A stretch of 5,995 nucleotides of DNA from CAZWUZ01 sp964637655 [NCBI: uncultured bacterium] (GTDB taxonomy: Bacteria; DAOPZR01): NCBI GenBank assembly GCA_964637655.1, contig CAZWUZ010000195.1, forward strand, positions 1-5,995, read 5' to 3'. A program made the translations under genes and the position numbers. Below the pieces are notes generated by a model. It saw only the letters and a program-made list of their open reading frames with translations. It was not told the DNA's origin and ran no database searches. Positions 1 through 4,911 of the stretch are shown piece by piece. Positions within the stretch are counted from its first letter, which is position 1, and each line of letters starts with the position of its first letter.

Positions 1-127
1 GTTCGTCACGCAATGCCTCGTTGACCAGTTCTGAGACCGATTGTGCAGTTTCGAGCGATTTCAACCGCAGTGCCCGATGCACCGCCGGATCAAGATATAC
101 CGTCGCCCGCTTGGTCAATGCTGTCAT
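1..127 (-). CDS. Ribbon-helix-helix (CopG-type) antitoxin, 3' end cut by window edge
   Basis: Only the first 42 codons are in the window; the reading frame runs off the left edge. The protein begins MTALTKRATVYLDPAVHRAL and continues with RLKSLETAQSVSELVNEALR. This is the classic RHH layout: a short beta strand with alternating side chains (residues 7-12, RATVYL), a first helix (about 14-25), a turn, then a second helix opened by SVSELVNEAL (about 31-40). Members of this family dimerise through the strand, bind operator DNA, and usually act as the antitoxin of a RelE/ParE-type toxin encoded just downstream, which would lie outside this window. ATG at 127 is the start because GGGAGGTG lies four bases upstream and a near-consensus promoter precedes it. 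The partner toxin is inferred from the family and is not seen. Confidence 0.85.
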   Translation of the reverse strand, partial: MTALTKRATVYLDPAVHRALRLKSLETAQSVSELVNEALRDE

Positions 128-131
128 GTGC

Positions 132-139
132 CACCTCCC
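132..139 (-). promoter_or_regulatory. Shine-Dalgarno site of the RHH antitoxin
   Basis: On the minus strand GGGAGGTG lies four bases before the ATG at 127. It is a near-perfect anti-16S match and fixes the start of a gene that is otherwise truncated. Confidence 0.8.
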
Positions 140-153
140 GCTGGTGTTGTGAC

Positions 154-182
154 ATCATAGCACTGTAACGTTATAGCGTCAA
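154..182 (-). promoter_or_regulatory. Sigma-70 promoter of the RHH antitoxin gene
   Basis: Reading the minus strand, -35 TTGACG (177-182) is followed by a 17-base spacer and -10 TATGAT (154-159). Each hexamer differs from consensus by one base and the spacing is optimal. The expected transcript start, near 147, leaves a leader of about 20 bases before the ATG at 127. The promoter lies between the end of the rlaP-type gene (222) and the antitoxin gene, so the RHH gene is probably its own transcription unit. Confidence 0.8.
163..176. promoter_or_regulatory. Near-palindrome between -35 and -10, candidate RHH operator
   Basis: CTGTAACGTTATAG is a 14-base inverted repeat with one mismatched pair. 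Its core TAACGTTA (166-173) is a perfect 8-base palindrome. It sits wholly inside the spacer of the antitoxin promoter, where a bound RHH dimer or tetramer would block RNA polymerase. Autorepression by RHH antitoxins is well established for the class; binding to this particular site is inferred. Confidence 0.5.
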
Positions 183-221
183 TAGCCCAACGCGGCGCGA
201 AGCGGAAGGCGTGGAACGACA

Positions 222-1016
222 TCAAAGTAGCAAACCCCAGACCGTTTGCAGGGCCCGGACAAAGACCGTATCAAGCAGTTCACGCGGGACGTTCTCGCAA
301 TGCAGGGTGGCCGCATACGCGCGGAAGTGTGCCAGGCGCTCTTCGATAAAATCGTTCACGACATCGAGGCGCGGTTCAAGGCCGAGTTCTTCTTCCGCCA
401 GTTTGCGCGCCAGCAGGCGGTCAAGTGCCGGGCGCAGCGCCGCGGGTGCCTGCGTGTCGAGCAGTTCGGCGTACGCCATGGGCGGCATCGTGCCACGCTG
501 CTCGATCCACTGGCAGGCAAAGACGGGGCGCAGCACGTAAAAATACTTCTTGATGCGCACCTGCTCTCCCTTGAGGTATTCTCGGAAATTCCCCTCGGCC
601 ATGTGCAGGTAATGATAGAGCGCGCGGGCCGGCAAGAAACACGTCGGCAGCAGGTCGCGCAACTGCTGTGCAACCGGCGACTCCTCGTGATAGATGTGGT
701 GCGACACCAGCCACTCCATGAGCGGCGGATTCGATTTGCGGAACAGTTGCAGGGCCTTGCGCAGGTCCCAACCGCTGTAATCGAAAGTAGCGTCGACGGG
801 ATACTCGATCACATCACGCCCGGGCTCGATGGTCAGGTACCAGGCGGGGCGGTGCAGGTAGACGAAGCGCACATCATAGTCGCTGTCCTGCGACGGAAAG
901 CCCCAGGCGCGGCTGCCTGATTCGACTGCCAGCAGAATGCGCACGTCATGCTCCGCCGCGATACGCGGCAGGCGGGCGCGGATAACCGCGCGGTTTTGCT
1001 CAGGCGACGCCATCAT
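222..1016 (-). CDS. RlaP-type nucleotidyltransferase (DNA polymerase beta superfamily, PF10127-like)
   Basis: The 264-residue protein shows the minimal nucleotidyltransferase signature: GSRAWGF at 34-40 (the GS motif that holds the incoming nucleotide), then DSDYD at 44-48, supplying D46 and D48 as metal-binding carboxylates. FDYSGWDLRKAL (78-89) offers D79 as the likely third carboxylate. After this come the helical features of this family, NPPLMEWL (96-103) and KKYFYVLRP (156-164). This pattern matches what I recall of the YcgL/RlaP family (COG3541), which comparative genomics has linked to RNA repair. The exact substrate is unknown; transfer of a nucleotide to RNA is the likeliest activity. 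The start ATG overlaps the radC stop as ATGATG (TGA at 1015-1013), so translation is probably coupled to radC. A second ATG follows immediately at 1013. The length is full and all key residues are present, so the enzyme should be active. Confidence 0.85.
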   Translation of the reverse strand: MMASPEQNRAVIRARLPRIAAEHDVRILLAVESGSRAWGFPSQDSDYDVRFVYLHRPAWYLTIEPGRDVIEYPVDATFDYSGWDLRKALQLFRKSNPPLMEWLVSHHIYHEESPVAQQLRDLLPTCFLPARALYHYLHMAEGNFREYLKGEQVRIKKYFYVLRPVFACQWIEQRGTMPPMAYAELLDTQAPAALRPALDRLLARKLAEEELGLEPRLDVVNDFIEERLAHFRAYAATLHCENVPRELLDTVFVRALQTVWGLLL

Positions 1017-1777
1017 GCCATCAGCCCGCGTGATGCCAGGCTGCAGCAGTCGTCGGTGTTTTTGCCGATGATGATATGGTCCAAAAGCCGCAGCCCAACC
1101 GTCGCGCAGGCCGCCGCCACCGTCCGGGTCAATTCGATGTCGTCAGCCGACGGTTCGGCCACACCCGACGGATGGTTATGCACGAGGATGACCGCGGAGG
1201 CGGCCCGCAGCGTAGCTTCGCGGATAATTTCCTTGGGGTCGACCGGGCACCCGGCCAGCGTCCCGACCGTCAACGGCAGATGCGCGAGCGGCGCGTTCTT
1301 GGTATTGAGCAGTATCACCTGAAAATGTTCCTTGACCGCATCACGCAGATAGGGGCCGTAGAACTCCGCCGCGTACGCGAGCGCCTCATCGGGACTGGTG
1401 ATTCCTTTGCGTTTACCGGCCTGTTCGCGTGCAAACCTGCGCCCCAGTTCGAACGCCGCATGCAGTTGCGCTGCCTTCGCCGGGCCGATGCCCTTGATCT
1501 CCCGCAACTGGGCCAGTGTTGCGCCCTCAATGGCGCGCAGCGTCTTGAATTTTGCCAGCAGGCGCTGCGCGAGGTCTTCCGCGCTCTCCCCCTGCTGCCC
1601 GGTACGCAGGATGATAGCAATCAGTTTCCCGAGCGACATGCTTTCCGCACCGCGCGCCAAAAGTTGCTCGCGCGGCCGCTCCTCCTGCTGCCACTCCCGT
1701 ATCGCCAGGTGTCGGCTGCGGGGGCGCGAGGAGGCGGCATTACTGCTGCGCTGCTCAGGTGCCGGCTTGTCCGTCAC
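1013..1777 (-). CDS. radC: RadC family protein (HhH domain plus JAMM/MPN domain)
   Basis: I place the start at a GTG, giving 254 residues. Numbered from that GTG, the protein has the N-terminal RadC signature ERPREQLLARGAE (33-45), a helix-hairpin-helix stretch LREIKGIGPAKAAQL (91-105), and the C-terminal JAMM domain. The metal motif is HNHPSG (H200, H202) with D213 eleven residues after the second histidine. The segment that often carries a glutamate before GT(L/I) reads LPLTVGTL here, without an acid, as in some other RadC proteins I recall. The biochemical role of RadC is unresolved: the original E. coli radC mutation proved to be a recG allele, so the DNA-repair label should not be relied on. 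An in-frame ATG lies at 1831, overlapping the PIN gene, but it has poor ribosome-binding context and would add 18 residues the family does not need. The usual proteobacterial neighbours of radC, rpmB and rpmG, are absent; it lies between a PIN toxin and the RlaP-type gene. Confidence 0.9.
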   Translation of the reverse strand: MTDKPAPEQRSSNAASSRPRSRHLAIREWQQEERPREQLLARGAESMSLGKLIAIILRTGQQGESAEDLAQRLLAKFKTLRAIEGATLAQLREIKGIGPAKAAQLHAAFELGRRFAREQAGKRKGITSPDEALAYAAEFYGPYLRDAVKEHFQVILLNTKNAPLAHLPLTVGTLAGCPVDPKEIIREATLRAASAVILVHNHPSGVAEPSADDIELTRTVAAACATVGLRLLDHIIIGKNTDDCCSLASRGLMA

Positions 1778-1783
1778 GCCTAT

Positions 1784-1790
1784 CCTCCCC
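1784..1790 (-). promoter_or_regulatory. Shine-Dalgarno site that favours the GTG start of radC
   Basis: The minus strand reads GGGGAGG, then ATAGGC, then GTG at 1777. This strong site at normal spacing decides for the GTG over the upstream ATG at 1831, which has only GGGCGGA directly against it. Confidence 0.7.
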
Positions 1791-1824
1791 GCGGATGTGC
1801 TGTTGTTTCCCGGTATCGCACCGG

Positions 1825-2280
1825 TCAGCATTCCGCCCAGAATAGTTTCAGCGCACTGCTGCGGGCGATGGCAGCATAATCGCCATCGCGGGTTACCAGC
1901 GCGCCGACTCTGCCTGCCTGGGCCGCAATAATGAAATCAACCAGGTGTCGGCGACCGCGCAACGCGCCGGGGTGTTTGCGCAACGTGGACTGTACTGCCG
2001 CCCGCATCTCGCCGGCCTGCCAGAAATCCTCGCCGACCGGGGTCAGCACCCGCAGGCCGGCTTCGCGAATAAACTCCTCCACGCGCGCCCGGCTGCCAAG
2101 CAGCACGAGCAATTCCGCCCCGATCAGTTCATTGATCGCCGGGACATACCCTGCAGTTCTGGCTGATTCGGTTGCCCGTACTGCGGCCCGGCAGTAGGGA
2201 TCGGTGGCCGGGCGGCGAAGAATATCCGAAAGAATACACGTATCGAGCAGGGCGTAGGCAACTTCGGCGGCATGCTTCAT
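1825..2280 (-). CDS. PIN-domain ribonuclease toxin (VapC-like)
   Basis: The 151-residue protein has the acidic residues expected of a PIN fold in the right order: LLDTCILSDIL (D13) at the N-terminus, NELIGAEL with E51 (and E56) in the middle, DFIIAAQA with D115, and TRDGDY with D132 and D134 near the C-terminus. Toxins of this class are metal-dependent RNases, typically cutting tRNA or rRNA, held inactive by the cognate antitoxin. The start ATG overlaps the last codon of the AbrB-type gene (ATGA, 2280-2277), the usual antitoxin-first arrangement with coupled translation. The length is slightly above the common 130-140. The catalytic set looks intact, so the toxin is probably functional. It is followed 47 bases later by radC with no visible terminator, so the two are likely co-transcribed. 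Confidence 0.88.
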   Translation of the reverse strand: MKHAAEVAYALLDTCILSDILRRPATDPYCRAAVRATESARTAGYVPAINELIGAELLVLLGSRARVEEFIREAGLRVLTPVGEDFWQAGEMRAAVQSTLRKHPGALRGRRHLVDFIIAAQAGRVGALVTRDGDYAAIARSSALKLFWAEC

Positions 2281-2540
2281 TCGAGCCGGCTCGCGCCGCG
2301 CTTCGGAATGGTTTTCTTGCCACGCACCTCCGCCAAAGCCCGGTCAGTGCGGCCTGCGGACGGGGTATCCGCAAACCGACCGGCAAAAACAGCCAGTCCC
2401 TGCACCTTCGGCCTGATTTCCAGCACGCGCCCCCGGGCGGAGAACTCCACCACATCGCCAACCTTGAGGTCCACCTGCTCGCGCATTGCTTTCGGGAGCA
2501 CCACCAGGCCCTTGGCCATGATTTTCGACGTTGCCTTCAT
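2277..2540 (-). CDS. AbrB/MazE/SpoVT-type antitoxin
   Basis: The 87-residue protein starts MKATSKIMAKGLVVLPKAMR and continues with a swapped-hairpin pattern: GLVVLPKAMREQVDLKVGDVV at about 11-31, then VEFSARGRVLEIRPK (31-45). This is the AbrB-type DNA-binding domain, with the usual VLPKAMRE core. The C-terminal half (46-87) is basic and poorly conserved, as expected of the toxin-wrapping tail. The frame stays open upstream to an ATG at 2600, but that would place the start upstream of the transcript start predicted from the -10 box. The ATG at 2540, with GAGG six bases ahead, is the credible start. Together with the PIN gene it forms a type II toxin-antitoxin module that probably represses its own promoter. 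Confidence 0.87.
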   Translation of the reverse strand: MKATSKIMAKGLVVLPKAMREQVDLKVGDVVEFSARGRVLEIRPKVQGLAVFAGRFADTPSAGRTDRALAEVRGKKTIPKRGASRLE

Positions 2541-2570
2541 TGGCGCCTCGCTTTCGTAGGTACAAAAGCA

Positions 2571-2595
2571 GTATAACCTTCCACCCAGATTATAC
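2571..2595. promoter_or_regulatory. Inverted repeat over the -10 box, candidate AbrB-type operator
   Basis: GTATAA (2571-2576) and TTATAC (2590-2595) form a perfect 6-base inverted repeat with a 13-base spacer. One arm covers the -10 hexamer and the other lies just past the predicted transcript start. The centre-to-centre distance is 19 bases, about two helical turns, so both arms face one side of the DNA. This fits a dimeric or tetrameric antitoxin repressor; binding itself is inferred. Confidence 0.55.
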
Positions 2596-2616
2596 CACAA
2601 CAGACAAAGCGGTCAA
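2589..2616 (-). promoter_or_regulatory. Sigma-70 promoter of the abrB-PIN-radC-rlaP operon
   Basis: On the minus strand, -35 TTGACC (2611-2616) and a perfect -10 TATAAT (2589-2594) are separated by 16 bases. The predicted transcript start near 2582 gives a leader of about 40 bases before the antitoxin ATG at 2540. The -35 begins 34 bases past the orf149 stop. No other promoter of similar quality is visible before the gene at 222, so this one probably serves all four genes. Confidence 0.82.
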
Positions 2617-2649
2617 GCACCGTGGTGCAGGCCGCACCGTCAGGACCGG

Positions 2650-3099
2650 TCAGGGGACCCTCGCTCCGGCAGTACCGCCCGCCGCGAGAAAGGCATGGAG
2701 TTTGCGGCAGGTGGCATCATAGGCGCGGCGCTCGTTCGCGCTGAGGTGGCGGCAGTACAGACCGCCGTCCGGATCGACCGAGTCCGCCAGCAGGTCGGCC
2801 GGGGTGACCTCCGCATAGCGGTCGTACATGTTGACGTCGCGGATCATTTCGCCCCCCAGCAGCCACAGGTGGTCGATATGCCGCCGCGCGGTTTTCGGCG
2901 ACAGCGTACCGCTGGCGAGACGTTCGGCAAACGGCAGCAGCGCCACGACAATCCCGCGGCCATAGGGGATGTCATCGGCATCACCCATCCACCGCTCCGG
3001 CCACGTGAGCAGTTCCGGGCAGAGTTTCGACAACGCCGGCGATACCGCCGGCGGCCAGGCGACCGGCAGTGGAGCAGGACGGCCTTTTCTGCGCGTCAT
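2650..3099 (-). CDS. Conserved protein of unknown function, paralogue of the orf255 C-terminus
   Basis: The 149-residue product is soluble, with no signal peptide or membrane segment. Conserved-looking blocks, numbered from the ATG at 3099, are LTWPERW (31-37), ALLPFAERLASG (53-64), RHIDHLWLLGGEMIRDV (73-89), PDGG (110-113) and the C-terminal ATCRKLHAFLAAGG (129-142). I recall RHID-LWLLGGE-IRD proteins in varied bacteria but no named function. WPE.W, the LLPFA..LA segment, PDGG and TCRKL.AFL.AGG all recur in the C-terminal 120 residues of the 255-residue protein at the other end of the same gene cluster. The ATG at 3099 overlaps the preceding TAA as TAATG. A GTG at 3108 (three extra residues, AGGA close by) is an alternative start. 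It is the last gene of the cluster; a promoter for the next operon follows directly. Confidence 0.8.
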   Translation of the reverse strand: MTRRKGRPAPLPVAWPPAVSPALSKLCPELLTWPERWMGDADDIPYGRGIVVALLPFAERLASGTLSPKTARRHIDHLWLLGGEMIRDVNMYDRYAEVTPADLLADSVDPDGGLYCRHLSANERRAYDATCRKLHAFLAAGGTAGARVP

Positions 3100-4598
3100 T
3101 ACTGCCACAGTTCCTGCCAGCGCGACGCGGTCAGTTCCCGTATCTGCCGGTAATAGTGTTCAATATCCGTATTGCCGATGCCTGAGACCACCGCTTCCAG
3201 GTGCAGCGCCAGCACGGAACCGACGGCATGGACGGCTTCATGCCGGTCGAGTCCCTCGCCAACCAGGCGGGTCAGTGCCGCGGCAACCGGTGTCTCATCG
3301 ACCATGAGCGCCTGGGTCTCGACCACGGCATGGACCACGTAATGCAGCTGCGCCCCTTCGATCCTGACCTTCGCCCGGCGATGGTACTTCTCCACCAGAT
3401 TGTAGCGTTCCGTCTCGTCGAGCGCCAGCCACTGCTTCGCGTCAGGGGCCTGCAGCGGATCGTAACAGAATGATGCATCGGTGCCGGCCCGTGCCTTACC
3501 GCGTATTTTCGTTTTGCCGGTGTCCCGATGCGCGTGCAGCCACGCGAGTGGTGCATCGTGCCGCCCCCAGGCCTCCAGCAACATATCGCAGCAGACCAGC
3601 GCCTCGCCTACTTCGCCCGGGCCGCAGTTGGACGGTAACTGCGCGGGCAAGGACTTGTCACCCAGCAGATACTGCTCGACATACCGGTTGTTCGCGCGCG
3701 CCTGCGTGAGCGCCTTTTCCGCCGCCGCCTCGTTACCGGCCAGCACTTCCAGCAGGACCAGGCCCCAGGCAAACACCGCGCTGCCATCGTTAGCATACTG
3801 CTGCAGCAGTAATCGCGCGCCGGTGCAGTCCCCGAGCGACAGGTACGCGGCCAGCAGCGAGTCGCGATTACCCTGATTGTCGTTGGGATTCAGTTTGAGC
3901 AGCGCCCGGTATTCCGCGATGGCCTCCTGTGCATGCCCTTCCACCCATAGTTCCTCAGCAAGCAACCGCCGTGCACGCATGTAGGGGCGGGTCTCGTGGA
4001 TGAGCCAGTACTGTCCCTGCTGGCGATCCAGTTTCTGTGCTTTCAGTTGCCGTTCGCCAAGGGCAACGATGCGGCGCAACTCGCGGAGGTACGCCTCACC
4101 CACCAGCGTCAGTTCCGCCTTGAAGGCCAGGGCATCGATATGCTCCGGATCGAGTTGCAGCACCTGATTGATGCCCAGCAGCTGCTTTTTGGGCGAGCGT
4201 TCCTTGACCGCCTCATAGAACAATTGCTGCGCTTTTGCCGCAGTTGAGGTGGTGTGCCGGTCCGTGCCGCTGGATAGATCACCCGCGGGCGCCGGTGGTG
4301 TGCCGGGTGTGGTGGCGGCTCCGGTCAGGCCGCAGCACTTTTTGTACTTTTTGCCGCTGCCGCAGGGGCAATAATTATTGCCGGGCACCGCGCCCGCAGC
4401 GGATGGTGGCGTCGTTGCCGCCGAGCGTTGCTGCCATTGCAGTTTTTTCAGGTCGGTGATGTCTTCCGGCTTGTCCGGCTCGATGCCGACAATGAACTTC
4501 CACCCGTGCTGCTCGCACAACTGCGCAATTTCCTGTGCGCGCTCCTCGGTCTGTACCCGGACAATCGCCGGCTTCTTCTCACTGCCCAATTTTGCCAT
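3099..4598 (-). CDS. SEC-C zinc-motif protein with TPR/ST7-like region and DUF1841-like C-terminus
   Basis: This 499-residue protein appears to have three parts. Residues 1-90 (start MAKLGSEKKPAIVRVQTEER, then GWKFIVGIEPDKPEDI) closely match my memory of the small PBPRA1643-type SWIM/SEC-C family (TIGR04102), ending in the zinc motif YCPCGSGKKYKKCCG with C77, C79, C88 and C89. A Thr/Pro/Ala-rich linker (91-120) follows. Residues about 121-345 are helical and TPR-like: HETRPYMRAR (201-210), a repeat-like EAIAEYRALLKLNPND (225-240) and DNQG (240-243), resembling ST7/TPR proteins. Residues about 395-499 resemble DUF1841, with H419, H423, E427 and an HEAVH at 453-457. A scaffold or metal-dependent role is plausible; no enzyme activity is evident. 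GAGGAG upstream supports the ATG at 4598, which overlaps the preceding gene by 20 bases. Confidence 0.85.
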   Translation of the reverse strand: MAKLGSEKKPAIVRVQTEERAQEIAQLCEQHGWKFIVGIEPDKPEDITDLKKLQWQQRSAATTPPSAAGAVPGNNYCPCGSGKKYKKCCGLTGAATTPGTPPAPAGDLSSGTDRHTTSTAAKAQQLFYEAVKERSPKKQLLGINQVLQLDPEHIDALAFKAELTLVGEAYLRELRRIVALGERQLKAQKLDRQQGQYWLIHETRPYMRARRLLAEELWVEGHAQEAIAEYRALLKLNPNDNQGNRDSLLAAYLSLGDCTGARLLLQQYANDGSAVFAWGLVLLEVLAGNEAAAEKALTQARANNRYVEQYLLGDKSLPAQLPSNCGPGEVGEALVCCDMLLEAWGRHDAPLAWLHAHRDTGKTKIRGKARAGTDASFCYDPLQAPDAKQWLALDETERYNLVEKYHRRAKVRIEGAQLHYVVHAVVETQALMVDETPVAAALTRLVGEGLDRHEAVHAVGSVLALHLEAVVSGIGNTDIEHYYRQIRELTASRWQELWQ

Positions 4599-4911
4599 GG
4601 TTCTCCTCGCCTCCCACCACCAGCGCCAGCAGTGACGGATGCACTTTCCAGCGCTGCTGGTCGTCAGTCAGAATCGATGCTGTCTTCTTGTTGAGCCGTG
4701 TTATGACCCCGTACTTCCGCAGCCCGACCTTGTCGAGGAAGGTGACGCGGCTGCCGCAGCGGAACTGTGACAGCATGACCGTGCTGCGCGCCTGTGCCAC
4801 TAACTGCAGGCGTTCGTACACCAGCCGGCTGAGTTGCCGCAATTCGTCCTCATTCAACTGCAGCATGAGATCGGCGGCCGTGGTAAAGGCCGCGCTGTGT
4901 GGTCCGGTCAT
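4579..4911 (-). CDS. Small protein of unknown function, predicted helical N-terminus and SH3/KOW-like barrel
   Basis: The 110-residue product divides into two parts. Residues about 14-46 (LMLQLNEDELRQLSRLVYER and onward) look helical and amphipathic. Residues about 48-96 alternate beta strands and turns: FRCGSRVTFLD (50-60), YGVITRLNKKTASILTDD (67-84) and RWKVHPSLLALV (87-98). The hydrophobic-G-V-I-x-R-x-N-K-K-T pattern is what I would expect of an SH3-like or KOW-like barrel that touches nucleic acid or protein. I recall small proteins with RLNKKT....DDG..W.V.P.LL but no function. The ATG at 4911 overlaps the orf255 stop as ATGA. An internal ATG at 4866 lacks a ribosome site and is less likely. 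The stop lies 20 bases inside the SEC-C gene. Confidence 0.75.
   Translation of the reverse strand: MTGPHSAAFTTAADLMLQLNEDELRQLSRLVYERLQLVAQARSTVMLSQFRCGSRVTFLDKVGLRKYGVITRLNKKTASILTDDQQRWKVHPSLLALVVGGEENHGKIGQ
4603..4608 (-). promoter_or_regulatory. Shine-Dalgarno site of the SEC-C/TPR gene inside orf110
   Basis: GAGGAG lies four bases before the ATG at 4598, inside the 3' end of the preceding coding region. It gives this gene independent initiation as well as coupling, consistent with its product being needed in a different amount from the small proteins around it. Confidence 0.65.

Noticed and set aside
183-221. Possible terminator after the rlaP-type gene
   Set aside because: The GC-rich stretch has short self-complementary pieces but no stable stem followed by T residues.
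246-920. Long plus-strand open frame (224 codons) opposite the rlaP-type gene
   Set aside because: It lies antisense to a gene with clear catalytic motifs, its translation shows no recognisable domain, and no good ribosome site precedes it. It is a GC-rich antisense shadow.
1076-1879. Long plus-strand open frame (267 codons) opposite radC
   Set aside because: RadC on the minus strand has full family motifs. The plus-strand translation is Arg/Gln/Pro-rich with no domain, as expected for a mirror frame.
2541-2600. 20-residue upstream extension of the AbrB-type antitoxin to the ATG at 2600
   Set aside because: The start would lie upstream of the transcript start predicted from TATAAT at 2589-2594, and the added residues are not part of the AbrB fold.
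2624-2638. Small hairpin (GGTGC, 5-base loop, GCACC) after orf149 as a terminator
   Set aside because: The stem has only five pairs and no T-tract follows on the minus strand; it leads straight into the -35 of the next promoter. I do not call it a terminator.
3099-4598. SecA-like or protease function for the 499-residue protein
   Set aside because: The SEC-C motif alone is a zinc-binding element found in many unrelated proteins, and no SecA ATPase motifs are present. HEAVH alone is not enough to call a protease.
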